A stretch of 34,701 nt of DNA from Bacteroidaceae bacterium (GCA_017381015.1 JAFOCV010000020.1:1-34701), one strand, 5' to 3'; counted from the first letter of the stretch, positions 24,350-31,505 are shown. The notes: a model not told the origin generated them from the sequence alone. Translations and numbers: made by a program.

Positions 24350-25140
24350 AGTGTCTCCAGCACTTGTGCCAATCCATCTTGCTCTGCCACAGGTGCCACT
24401 ATGTCTGCCACCTCTCTTACATCGGGGTGTGCATTGCCCATGGCTATTCCCAAGGCTGCCAGGCGTATCATTCCCATATCATTATGGGCATCGCCTGCGG
24501 CCACTAAATCCTCATGCGTAAGGTGCAGATGGTCAAGCAATCTCATCAATGCATCAGCCTTGTCTATACCCTTGCGCACCACCTCCAGAAAGAAGGCATC
24601 GCTCAGATAAGCATCTGCTATGCCATAGAGACGAGCAGATACTTCACGTTGCAAGGCTGGCATCTCGCATGGGTCGCCAGTAATGATACATTTGGGCAAG
24701 GAAGATGGCAGGTCATGGAGGAAGTCGCTCACCTCGCGTATAGGCAAACCATTGCGCTGATGTGATATATTGACGTAAGGATCCAGTGCATTCTCGGTGC
24801 ATATCTCATTGCCCACGTATGTGAGCATGGTATGGCCCTCGCGCCTACCGCATTCCACCACCACTGGCACTGCTTCGGCAGGCAAAGTGGCCGTGTACAA
24901 TTCCTCACCACTCTTGTATTCTACCAGACTTCCCCCATTATAGCCGATGATATATCCCCCATACTCATCCATGCCCAATAGCTTGGCTACTGGCATAATA
25001 CCCAATGGAGGTCTACCGCTAGCTATGCATAGCATCACTCCCCTACTCTGCAAATCCCTCACAATCTTAATGGTACGTTCAGAGATAGTACCATCGGGGC
25101 GTGTGAGCGTACCGTCAATATCTAAAGCAAGCAATTTCAT
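24346..25140 (-). CDS. Cof-type HAD phosphatase
   Basis: 264 residues from the ATG at 25140. The HAD motif I is LALDIDGTL near the N-terminus; SGR in IASGRPPLGI is motif II; motifs III and IV are Lys (GIDKADAL) and GDAHNDMGMI. The C2-type cap between them marks the Cof/YidA-like subfamily, which dephosphorylates sugar phosphates and other small metabolites. A longer frame starting at a GTG at 25221 would translate heptad repeats into 7-residue repeats (SQISVFR) and is rejected. The ATG lies 5 bp from the repeat block, so the upstream region is repeat DNA. The stop overlaps the convergent AAA ATPase gene. Confidence 0.9.
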   Translation of the reverse strand: MKLLALDIDGTLTRPDGTISERTIKIVRDLQSRGVMLCIASGRPPLGIMPVAKLLGMDEYGGYIIGYNGGSLVEYKSGEELYTATLPAEAVPVVVECGRREGHTMLTYVGNEICTENALDPYVNISHQRNGLPIREVSDFLHDLPSSLPKCIITGDPCEMPALQREVSARLYGIADAYLSDAFFLEVVRKGIDKADALMRLLDHLHLTHEDLVAAGDAHNDMGMIRLAALGIAMGNAHPDVREVADIVAPVAEQDGLAQVLETL

Positions 25141-25145
25141 AATTT

Positions 25146-25250
25146 GAAAACGGAAAACGGAAATCTGAGAACGGAAAACGGAAATCTGAGAACGGAAAAC
25201 GGAAAACTCTTCACCTTTCACCTTTCACCTTTCAGATTTCTAATTTCCGA
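25146..25250. repeat. Heptad repeat block, downstream flank of the S23 gene
   Basis: Fifteen consecutive 7-mers in perfect phase. The purine-rich half uses GAAAACG, GAAATCT, GAGAACG and ends in GAAAACT. The pyrimidine-rich half uses CTTCACC, TTTCACC (twice), TTTCAGA, TTTCTAA, TTTCCGA. The two halves are partly complementary. The block fills the gap between the S23 stop and the Cof start. Confidence 0.9.
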
Positions 25251-25255
25251 TTTAT

Positions 25256-25606
25256 TCATAAATTATTTTTTGCAGTTTTTATACTAGATGTTATCAATGC
25301 GATAATCTCTTTCAACTCCTCATTAAGCGAGTTAAAGACCTTTTCATCTATTATTTCGCTTCCAACAAGTAGCTCCAACCAATACTGAGTTTCATCAGCT
25401 TCCTTGAGAGCTATAGATAACTTATTTATAAAATCAAGCTTACTCTGCGCATTCCTTCGTTCACGCGTATTAGCTCCAATACTAGTACCGCTCCGCAATA
25501 TTTGGCTAGAGAGAATAAATTCTTTCTTCTCTTTGGTTAAGAATTTATAGAAACGTATTATACGTAGTGCAAATGCTTTGCTCTTAATATCCAGAATATT
25601 AGACAT
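25256..25606 (-). CDS. Four-helix-bundle protein (S23/IVP family)
   Basis: 116 residues, all helical. FALRIIRFYKFLTKEKKEFILSSQILRSG is split over two helices; the signature SGTSIGANTRERRNAQSK follows, then FINKLSIALKEADETQYWLELL and a last helix. This is the TIGR02436 four-helix-bundle family first seen in 23S rRNA intervening sequences and distantly related to Avd proteins of diversity-generating retroelements. Its biochemical role is unknown; basic surfaces suggest nucleic-acid binding. The gene is clearly more AT-rich than its neighbours and is framed by two copies of the same heptad repeat block, suggesting it arrived as a cassette. No promoter was found; it may be read with the upstream TrmH-family gene. 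Confidence 0.9.
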   Translation of the reverse strand: MSNILDIKSKAFALRIIRFYKFLTKEKKEFILSSQILRSGTSIGANTRERRNAQSKLDFINKLSIALKEADETQYWLELLVGSEIIDEKVFNSLNEELKEIIALITSSIKTAKNNL

Positions 25607-25638
25607 CCCTTTTTTGACCTTATGTTGTTATTTAAACG

Positions 25639-25756
25639 GAGAACGGAAAACGGAAATCTGAGAACGGAAAACGGAAAACGGAAAACTCTTCACCTTTCCC
25701 TTTCACCTTTCCGTTTTCACTTTTCACTTTTCCGTTCTCACATTTCACCTTTCCGT
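25639..25756. repeat. Heptad repeat block, upstream flank of the S23 gene
   Basis: About seventeen 7-mers with a single 6-bp slip (TTTCCC at 25695-25700). The order GAGAACG, GAAAACG, GAAATCT, GAGAACG, GAAAACG ... GAAAACT, CTTCACC matches the other block in the same orientation. The final words TTTCACC and TTTCCGT (25743-25756) contain most of the last codons and the stop of the TrmH-family gene. Confidence 0.9.
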
Positions 25757-26551
25757 TTTAGTGAGTTCCCAAAATGCTACGCTGGCAGCAGCTGCTACAT
25801 TGAGCGAATCCACACCATGCGCCATGGGTATCTTTACCACGAAATCGGCATCGGCTATGGTTTGCTGAGGCAATCCATCTCCTTCTGTGCCCATGATGAT
25901 GGCCAGTCGCTCCTGCTCGCGAAGAATGGGATGGTCAATGCCTATGCTACGGTCTTCCAATGCCATGGCACAGGTTTTAAAGCCTAGTTGTCTGAGTTGA
26001 GCATAATCATCCAGCCATGTCCAAGGCACCAGGAACACACTACCCATAGAAACACGAATGGCACGCCTGTTCCATGGGTCGCAACTGCTACGTGTCACCA
26101 GCACCGCATCAATGCCAAGGGCTGCTGCACTACGGAATATGGCTCCCACGTTGGTAGCATCCACCACACCGTCTATCACCACCACACGGCGAGTTCCCTC
26201 GAGCACCTTCTCCACCATCAATTCTTCAGGCCTGCGCATAGCGCATAGTACTCCTCTGGTAAGGGTATAACCCGTCAGTGTGGCCAAAAGATGGCGGTCG
26301 CCCGTGTATATCTCTGCTCCTTGCTCCTGCAATTGTGCCACTATCCTACTGGCATCGCCCAAAATGTGCTTCTCTTCGCAAAGGAGCGAAAGTGGTTGAT
26401 AACCAGCATCCAGTGCCACTTGTATCACCTTGGGACTCTCGGCTATGAATATACCCTGAGAAGGGTCTAGACGATTGCGTAATTGTGCCTCTGTCAGTTG
26501 TGAGAAGTGACGCACTCGCTCGTCGTTAATATCTTCTATCTTTGTTATCAT
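25745..26551 (-). CDS. TrmH/SpoU-family RNA 2'-O-methyltransferase
   Basis: 268 residues from the ATG at 26551 (MITKIEDIND). An in-frame extension further upstream is not supported. An N-terminal substrate-binding domain (FIAESPKVIQVALDAG) is followed by a SPOUT knot domain with VIDGVVDATNVGAIFRSAAALG (motif 1 NVGAIFRSA), IMGTEGDGLP (motif 2) and IPMAHGVDSLNVAAAASV (motif 3). These enzymes use SAM to methylate ribose in tRNA or rRNA; the target site is not known. The C-terminal residues KTER and the stop codon are encoded by heptad-repeat DNA. It lies 43 bp after the BaiN-type gene. Confidence 0.92.
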   Translation of the reverse strand: MITKIEDINDERVRHFSQLTEAQLRNRLDPSQGIFIAESPKVIQVALDAGYQPLSLLCEEKHILGDASRIVAQLQEQGAEIYTGDRHLLATLTGYTLTRGVLCAMRRPEELMVEKVLEGTRRVVVIDGVVDATNVGAIFRSAAALGIDAVLVTRSSCDPWNRRAIRVSMGSVFLVPWTWLDDYAQLRQLGFKTCAMALEDRSIGIDHPILREQERLAIIMGTEGDGLPQQTIADADFVVKIPMAHGVDSLNVAAAASVAFWELTKTER

Positions 26552-26594
26552 TTTGTGTCTTTTGAATATGTATTGTTTAGGAGAACAACTTACT

Positions 26595-27755
26595 TTACTG
26601 GTATTTCTCTGCCACGGCTCTGGCCACGGCATCAGCCATTGTCCATGCTGCTTGTAGATTGAAACCTCCAGTCACCCCATCCACATCCAAGACTTCGCCA
26701 GCAAAATATAGCCCTGGGCGTGTCTTGCACTCCAGTGTGGTGGACGAAACACTATTAAGGCTCACACCGCCAGCCGTTACAAACTCTTCCTTATGTGGCA
26801 CACGACCCACTATCTGGTATGTATCGGAGGTTAGCACGCTGGCCAATCTGTTCATCTGTTTCTGTCCCATGCCATTCCATCTCACTTCCTTGCCTATGCC
26901 TGCTCTCTGTACCAGATGTTCCCAGTGGCGCGATGTCAGTTGCTCGGGATGGGTATTTACTACCATCTTCTGAGCATTCTCCTTGGCCATATCCTTCAGC
27001 ATCTGCAGGGATTCCTCCTCTGTGGTATCGCCCAACCAGTTCATCACCAGCGGTGCCGTGTATCCATGCTCTGCCAGGTATCGTGCGGCATAGGATGACA
27101 AACGCAAGATGCAGGGACCTGACACTCCATTATGGGTAATCAGCGTGGTGCCTTGGGCACGAAATTTTGTGCCTCCTATCATTGCCACACTATCCTGCAC
27201 CAATGCGCCGCTCAATTGCTCAAGGCCTGAGGCTTGCAACTTAAAGGGGAATAGTGATGGAATGGGTGCAACTATTTCTACACCAGCATCTTCCAACCAT
27301 GAAAAATTCCTACTGCCTCCCGTTGTCACTATGATGGCATCGTATCCTTTCAGGTCATCCAGCCCTACCCTTCTACCGCAATGTATGGTTAGTCCTCGCT
27401 TCAGGGTATTTACTATCTCCATGGCTCTCTGACTCCTGGGAAAGACACACTCATCCTCCTGTGTAACCAGTGCCACACCTCGCTCTTCAAACCACGACAT
27501 GGTATCCCATTGGCTCCAGGCATACATCAATCGTTTCAACAACTGATGACCACGGGGATACACCTCGCGCAAATCTCCCACCTGCTCAAAACTATTGGTC
27601 AGATTGCAACGCCCGCCTCCAGTGATGGCTACCTTCTTGAGCGGACGGTCTTGAGCCTCAAAGAGCTCCACCTCTGCTCCTGGACACAATTCCTTTATCC
27701 TCTGAGCCGCAAAACATCCTGCTGCTCCTGCTCCTATTATGGCTATCTTGCTCAT
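26595..27755 (-). CDS. BaiN/HI0933-family FAD-dependent oxidoreductase
   Basis: 386 residues from the ATG at 27755; the preceding in-frame TTG is ignored. The FAD-binding start is IAIIGAGAAGCFAA with the dinucleotide motif GAGAAG. KVAITGGGRCNLTNS is the hallmark of the HI0933/YhiN/BaiN group, and TAGGVSLNSV and AGEVLDVDGVTGGFNLQ lie near the C-terminus. The physiological substrate is unknown for most members; some gut homologues act on bile acids. Cytosolic. It heads the minus-strand run into the TrmH-family, S23 and Cof genes. Confidence 0.93.
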   Translation of the reverse strand: MSKIAIIGAGAAGCFAAQRIKELCPGAEVELFEAQDRPLKKVAITGGGRCNLTNSFEQVGDLREVYPRGHQLLKRLMYAWSQWDTMSWFEERGVALVTQEDECVFPRSQRAMEIVNTLKRGLTIHCGRRVGLDDLKGYDAIIVTTGGSRNFSWLEDAGVEIVAPIPSLFPFKLQASGLEQLSGALVQDSVAMIGGTKFRAQGTTLITHNGVSGPCILRLSSYAARYLAEHGYTAPLVMNWLGDTTEEESLQMLKDMAKENAQKMVVNTHPEQLTSRHWEHLVQRAGIGKEVRWNGMGQKQMNRLASVLTSDTYQIVGRVPHKEEFVTAGGVSLNSVSSTTLECKTRPGLYFAGEVLDVDGVTGGFNLQAAWTMADAVARAVAEKYQ

Positions 27756-27795
27756 CAACGACTTTTTCTCTTCTTCACATAAAATTATGGGTATG

Positions 27796-27803
27796 CAAAG
27801 TTA
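27796..27803 (-). promoter_or_regulatory. -7 box for the BaiN-type gene
   Basis: TAACTTTG on the minus strand, 40 nt before the ATG. The nearest TTTG (27827-27830) is 23 bp away, so -33 support is weak. Confidence 0.5.
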
Positions 27804-27854
27804 AGAAAAAAATGCACCATACACCACAAAACATCAGTTTTAATGCACTATTTC

Positions 27855-27885
27855 TTGCACGAGTGGGTATAAATGCGTAAATTTG
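27855..27885 (+). promoter_or_regulatory. trmD promoter
   Basis: TTG at 27855-27857, a 20-bp spacer, TAAATTTG at 27878-27885. The box ends 8 nt before the ATG at 27894 and overlaps an alternative upstream ATG at 27873, which therefore cannot be the start from this promoter. Confidence 0.75.
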
Positions 27886-27893
27886 CATCACGT

Positions 27894-28589
27894 ATGAGAA
27901 TAGATATCATCACAGTATGCCCCGAATTGGTACTTCCATTCACGGAGGAAAGTATCGTTGGGCGAGGACAAAAGAAAGGACTTGTAGAGATACACGTTCA
28001 CAACTTGCGCGACTATTCAACCAATCGTTGGCGTCGCGTGGACGATTATCCCTTTGGTGGTTCGGCAGGTATGGTAATACAGTGCGAACCCGTGGATTTG
28101 TGTATCTCCAAACTAATGAGCGAACGACATTACGACGAGATAATCTTCACCGCACCCGACGGAGAACAGTTTGACCAACCCATGGCCAACGAACTCTCTC
28201 TCAAGGAGAACATCATCATCCTGTGCGGACACTACAAAGGCATAGATTATCGCATACGAGAAAGACTCATCACACGCGAAGTGTCAATAGGCGATTACGT
28301 GCTCACTGGTGGCGAATTGGCGGCAGCCGTCATGACAGATGCCATAGTGCGTATCATTCCTGGTGTCATAGGCGATGAACAATCGGCTCTTTCCGACTCG
28401 TTTCAAGACAATCTGCTGGAGGCTCCCGTATATACCCGACCACGCGAATATAAAGACTGGGGAAGCGTGCCCGACATACTCCTATCTGGCCACGAAGCCA
28501 AAATCAAGGAGTGGGAACTGGAGCAATCTCTCAAGCGCACCATGGAGCGCAGACCCGACCTGCTCAAGCCTTCAACCAAAAAGAAATAA
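27894..28589 (+). CDS. trmD: tRNA (guanine-N1-)-methyltransferase TrmD
   Basis: 231 residues from [12 protein letters not shown], the usual TrmD start. It methylates G37 of tRNAs using SAM and prevents frameshifting. The knot region shows [24 protein letters not shown] and [14 protein letters not shown], all diagnostic of TrmD. The C-terminal domain contains [23 protein letters not shown]. An ATG 21 bp upstream lies before the -7 box and is rejected. The message would be nearly leaderless. The zeta-like kinase follows after 39 bp with no promoter or terminator between, so it is probably co-transcribed. Confidence 0.96.
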   Translation: MRIDIITVCPELVLPFTEESIVGRGQKKGLVEIHVHNLRDYSTNRWRRVDDYPFGGSAGMVIQCEPVDLCISKLMSERHYDEIIFTAPDGEQFDQPMANELSLKENIIILCGHYKGIDYRIRERLITREVSIGDYVLTGGELAAAVMTDAIVRIIPGVIGDEQSALSDSFQDNLLEAPVYTRPREYKDWGSVPDILLSGHEAKIKEWELEQSLKRTMERRPDLLKPSTKKK

Positions 28590-28628
28590 CTTAAATACTA
28601 ATAATAAAACACATTTACCACCCATTCT

Positions 28629-29243
28629 ATGAAACATTTGTATATCATAGCCGGATGTAATGGTGCCGGCAAGACAACCGCTAGCTACACAGTACTACCG
28701 GAAATGCTTGGTTGCCGAGAATTCGTCAATGCCGACGAAATTGCTCGAGGCCTCTCTCCCTTCAATCCCGAGGGTGCTGCCATCCAAGCCGGTAGATTGA
28801 TGATTGAGCGCGTACTGCAACTGATGAAGGACGGACAAGACTTTGCCTTCGAAACCACATTGGCCACACGCTCCTACATCAAGCTAATCAAGAAAGCTCA
28901 AAGTGTTGGATACTTCGTTACCCTGCTCTTCTTCTCCCTACCCACACCCGAACAAGCCGTTCAGCGTGTAGCACGACGTGTTAGCCAGGGAGGACACAAC
29001 ATTCCGCTTGACGTCATTTATAGAAGATACGAAGCTGGTTTGAAGAATTTCTTCCAACTCTATACACCCGTTGTTGACTTCTGGTCGCTCTACGACAACA
29101 ACACCTGCCCCACCTCACGCATAGCCAGCGGATGGCGCAAGGGCGAACGACTGGAAGTTACCGATGCAGAGAAATTTGCAAAGATGAAACAGATGTATGG
29201 AGCACCCGAGGAAGAAAACAACAAAAAGACTACTAAAAAATGA
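28629..29243 (+). CDS. Zeta-toxin-like P-loop kinase
   Basis: 204 residues. Walker A is GCNGAGKTT (9-17), NADEIARGLSP holds the putative catalytic Asp (36), FETTLATRSY holds Glu75, and RVARRVSQGGHNIPLDVIYRRY carries the arginines that bind ATP phosphates. This is the COG4185 / zeta-toxin group. Classic zeta toxins phosphorylate UDP-GlcNAc; whether this does is unknown. The C-terminal 15 residues are polar and Lys/Glu-rich. The stop overlaps the next start as ATGA, so translation is coupled. The toxin-antitoxin reading is inference; the order (kinase first) is reversed relative to epsilon-zeta. Confidence 0.86.
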   Translation: MKHLYIIAGCNGAGKTTASYTVLPEMLGCREFVNADEIARGLSPFNPEGAAIQAGRLMIERVLQLMKDGQDFAFETTLATRSYIKLIKKAQSVGYFVTLLFFSLPTPEQAVQRVARRVSQGGHNIPLDVIYRRYEAGLKNFFQLYTPVVDFWSLYDNNTCPTSRIASGWRKGERLEVTDAEKFAKMKQMYGAPEEENNKKTTKK

Positions 29244-29518
29244 ACAGAACTATTATACAGGAAATTCGCGAACTAGTTTCTCCTATCGAACGAGAAAAAG
29301 CTCGCATGAGTTTTGAGGTATACCCCAATGACGAGCAGGTGCGCCAACTGCGTACCACCATCGAAAGCGGTATTCTCCTTGCTCAGCAACGCTTGGTAAA
29401 TAGAGCTAAGCGCGAAGGATTCACTATCATATCATGCCCCAACGGCGAAGTAATAGAAGTCAATCCCAACAACATAGTTTTTGAACCCAACACTTTATTC
29501 AACAACGACGCATTGTAA
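29240..29518 (+). CDS. Small partner of the zeta-like kinase
   Basis: 92 residues with no membrane segment. Residues 1-60 are helical (IIQEIRELVSPIEREKARM, QVRQLRTTIESGILLAQQRL). The end forms a short beta unit: AKREGFTIISCPNGEVIEVNPNNI. The closing 'gene-product-G-x-V' pattern (NGEVIEVNPNNI) resembles the small proteins often coded next to COG4185 kinases. It overlaps the kinase by 4 bp. It is a candidate antitoxin or regulator; I do not recognise a named family. Confidence 0.75.
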   Translation: MNRTIIQEIRELVSPIEREKARMSFEVYPNDEQVRQLRTTIESGILLAQQRLVNRAKREGFTIISCPNGEVIEVNPNNIVFEPNTLFNNDAL

Positions 29519-29548
29519 AGACAGATAATACATACACACAAGAAACGT

Positions 29549-29590
29549 ACAATGGGTTACACGGATTCATTCTCCTGTAGCCCATTTTTT
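29549..29590 (+). terminator. Terminator of the trmD-kinase operon
   Basis: AATGGGTTACA (29549-29559) pairs with TGTAGCCCATT (29574-29584), with one G-T pair, followed by a T-run. Confidence 0.88.
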
Positions 29591-29948
29591 GTTTATAGTG
29601 CTTTGTTTATAGTGCTTGCCTGAATCGTGTCTTCATCCACTAAACGTCAAGTAAAAGGATTGCACAATAGTGAGACGAAAGTTTAGCGATGATCTAGTAA
29701 ATTTTATAAGACCTCAGAGTCTCCAGAAAATCTAGAAGAGCCAGAAGAGCTAGACTATCTAGAACACCTAGAATATATAGAATATATAGAATATATAGAA
29801 CATATAGGAAGCCCTAGAAACTCCTAGAAAACCCAGTCCCCAACAAGAACGCTATCGGAATCGGCTCTGTTGGACTGAGCCACCTAGGACTATACGCAAT
29901 ATATTACGATTCAATCGATACTTCCAAATAGCAAATAGAGTATACCAA
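29589..29948. other. Intergenic DNA with repeats
   Basis: No gene seen. A 13-bp direct repeat GTTTATAGTGCTT occurs at 29589-29601 and 29603-29615. A 9-bp array fills 29712-29833. An imperfect long inverted repeat (CAGTCC..AACA to TGTTGGACTG) lies near 29834-29877. Confidence 0.5.
29712..29833. repeat. 9-bp-period CTAGAANNN array (about 13 units)
   Basis: Starts with diverged units, then CTAGAAGAG (29732), CCAGAAGAG, CTAGACTAT, CTAGAACAC, CTAGAATAT, ATAGAATAT twice, ATAGAACAT, ATAGGAAGC in strict 9-bp phase. Slightly longer spaced copies end it. CTAGAACAC and CTAGAATAT are shared exactly with the array at 21042. Confidence 0.85.
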
Positions 29949-29949
29949 G

Positions 29950-29985
29950 AAAAAAAAGAGGCTTCAGATGACTGAAACCTCTTTT
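29950..29985 (-). terminator. Terminator of the tRNA-Ser gene
   Basis: On the minus strand AAAAGAGG-TTTCAG, loop TCAT, CTGAAG-CCTCTTTT, then a run of T. It lies 7 bp beyond the tRNA 3' end. Confidence 0.9.
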
Positions 29986-29991
29986 ACATTG

Positions 29992-30076
29992 CGGAGAGAG
30001 AGGGATTCGAACCCCCGGCACCTCTCAGTGCGGCAGTTTTCAAGACTGCTGTAATCGACCACTCTACCATCTCTCC
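29992..30076 (-). tRNA. tRNA-Ser (anticodon UGA)
   Basis: 85 nt. The acceptor stem GGAGAGA pairs with TCTCTCC, with discriminator G. The anticodon arm is GCAGT-CTTGAAA-ACTGC, giving TGA. A long variable arm marks a type II (serine) tRNA, and the T loop GGTTCGAATCC is standard. CCA is not encoded and must be added. Confidence 0.97.
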
Positions 30077-30115
30077 AGACGTCCGTTGTGGGCGGCTTTC
30101 CTTTCAAAAGCGATG

Positions 30116-30147
30116 CAAAGGTATGGAGTTTTTGCGAAACGTGCAAA
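30116..30147 (-). promoter_or_regulatory. tRNA-Ser promoter
   Basis: TTTG (30144-30147 on the minus strand), a 20-bp spacer, TACCTTTG (30116-30123). A perfect consensus. Confidence 0.88.
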
Positions 30148-30196
30148 CTTTTGGAGGATTTTTTCAAAAAAAAGTTAAAAAAAGCTAATATTTTTA

Positions 30197-30204
30197 TACT
30201 TTTG
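30197..30204 (+). promoter_or_regulatory. -7 box of the PAP2 gene
   Basis: TACTTTTG ends 5 nt before the ATG at 30210. The mRNA would start at or within a few bases of the start codon. No -33 TTG is seen at the usual distance. Confidence 0.6.
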
Positions 30205-30209
30205 CACCC

Positions 30210-30962
30210 ATGAAGAGGTTTACAATAGCTATTTTGTGCATAATTTCATGCATTAACATTTCCGCCCAAAGTGACTCCATAAGGGTGTTCATGGGCAACA
30301 GAAAAGAGATAATTCTGCCAGTGGAGAGAAAAATTAGTTGCAGAGAGTTCAACCTTAATCGTCTGCATCACTCTTTTTCTTTGGCAGTACCAGTGGGATT
30401 AGTTGGTCTTGCCATAATGCCAGCCGATGATGCCATAAATAGAGGTATAAACGGCGGAGGACACAACTTTAGTAGTAGTGTGGATGAGTATCTGAGGTTT
30501 GCCCCCCTGGCGGCACAATTGGGAATGGGGCTTGGAGGAGTAAAGGGACGGAGCGAAACCAAATGGCAATTGCTGGCTACCGACGCTCTGGCCACAACAA
30601 TGATGGTGGCAATGACTGGCGGTTTGAAGTATAGCATCAACAGAACTCGTCCTGATGGCGATGATGGTGGTTTCCCCTCCGGACACACGGCCACCGCCTT
30701 TATGGGCGCAACACTATTGGCACACGAATACGGACATATAAGCGGTTGGATACCTGCGGCAGGATATACCATGGCCACGGCAACGGGAGTACTGCGCATA
30801 CTGAACAATCGTCATTACGCAAGCGATGTGCTGGTGGGTGCTGCTATTGGCATATTGAGTGCAGAACTGGCATATTGGGCCACAGATGCCATCTTCAACA
30901 AGAGAAAACTATTCAAGCCCAAGCGCGCAAGAATACATTACGAGGTGCTCAAAAACTACTAA
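30210..30962 (+). CDS. PAP2-family phosphatase, exported
   Basis: 250 residues. A signal peptide or anchor at 1-20 (TIAILCIISCINISAQ) places it in the envelope. The acid-phosphatase motifs are KYSINRTRPDG (motif 1), FPSGHTATAF (motif 2) and RILNNRHYASDVLVGAAIG (motif 3). Hydrophobic helices surround them. Likely substrates are lipid phosphates such as undecaprenyl pyrophosphate or lipid A phosphate; sequence alone does not decide. It starts almost at the predicted transcription start. It is monocistronic and followed by a strong terminator. Confidence 0.9.
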   Translation: MKRFTIAILCIISCINISAQSDSIRVFMGNRKEIILPVERKISCREFNLNRLHHSFSLAVPVGLVGLAIMPADDAINRGINGGGHNFSSSVDEYLRFAPLAAQLGMGLGGVKGRSETKWQLLATDALATTMMVAMTGGLKYSINRTRPDGDDGGFPSGHTATAFMGATLLAHEYGHISGWIPAAGYTMATATGVLRILNNRHYASDVLVGAAIGILSAELAYWATDAIFNKRKLFKPKRARIHYEVLKNY

Positions 30963-30996
30963 GCCCCCTCGCTCGCTTCCCTACTCCACTAATAAA

Positions 30997-31050
30997 AAAC
31001 TTCTGCTCGCATCAACCCCAAAATGGGTGCAAGCAGAAGTTTGTTTTATT
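30997..31050. terminator. Strong hairpin between convergent genes
   Basis: AAACTTCTGCT (30997-31007) pairs with AGCAGAAGTTT (31032-31042), with an inner GCA/TGC pairing, followed by GTTTTATTT. The A-run to the left lets it also serve the minus-strand gene. Confidence 0.88.
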
Positions 31051-31087
31051 TGATATAAATATCTGCCACAAAACGTAGCGTCTGATA

Positions 31088-31447
31088 CTATTGTACCTCT
31101 GTGTACTTAGCCCAAAGTAGCATTCTGCGCAGATATTCTGCCTCCTTGGCATCTTCTATATGAAAGGTAAATGTCTTACCTGTTCCATTCAATACGTACA
31201 ATACCCTGTCCATCAAACGCTGGATATTACCCTCTGCCTGGAGATAGAAATCGATATGGTCGGCAGATGTGATAGCTGGCATAGACAATTGCGCATCGTC
31301 ATCATAATTAATACATCTATTCACCCTGCGACATGCCATACAACCACGGCACTTACCTATCTGTTTATCCTCTACGGCAATTATCTCTACCCCATCCTGC
31401 TGGGGAACGAAATCAGACTTTCGTGTGCATATAATCAACTTCTTCAT
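31088..31447 (-). CDS. Short iron-sulfur flavoprotein-like remnant
   Basis: 119 residues. KCRGCMACRRVNRCINYDDD matches the cysteine motif of iron-sulfur flavoproteins and NADPH-dependent FMN reductases (C-x2-C-x2-C, then C-x2-DD). The N-terminal FMN phosphate loop (usually GSPRxxGNT) is replaced by CTRKSDFVPQQDG, and the usual C-terminal half is missing. ITSADHIDFYLQAEGNIQRLMDR corresponds to the ADxIIFGSPVY..LLKxFIDR region but has lost the SPVY flavin contact. A consensus promoter suggests expression. Either a degenerate reductase or a small metal-cluster protein. Confidence 0.6.
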   Translation of the reverse strand: MKKLIICTRKSDFVPQQDGVEIIAVEDKQIGKCRGCMACRRVNRCINYDDDAQLSMPAITSADHIDFYLQAEGNIQRLMDRVLYVLNGTGKTFTFHIEDAKEAEYLRRMLLWAKYTEVQ

Positions 31448-31474
31448 AATATACTAAAAACTGTAATGACTTCA

Positions 31475-31505
31475 CAAAATTACCACTATTCTGCGGAATT
31501 GACAA
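31475..31505 (-). promoter_or_regulatory. Promoter for the short flavoprotein-like gene
   Basis: TTG (31503-31505 on the minus strand), a 20-bp spacer, TAATTTTG (31475-31482); leader about 20 nt. Confidence 0.7.

Noticed and set aside
25141..25221. A 27-residue N-terminal extension of the Cof protein
   Set aside because: It starts at GTG and consists of translated heptads; the HAD motif follows directly after the ATG at 25140 as in other family members.
25256..25606. Part of an rRNA intervening sequence or a diversity-generating retroelement
   Set aside because: No rRNA, reverse transcriptase or template/variable repeat pair is present in the window; only the protein family links to these.
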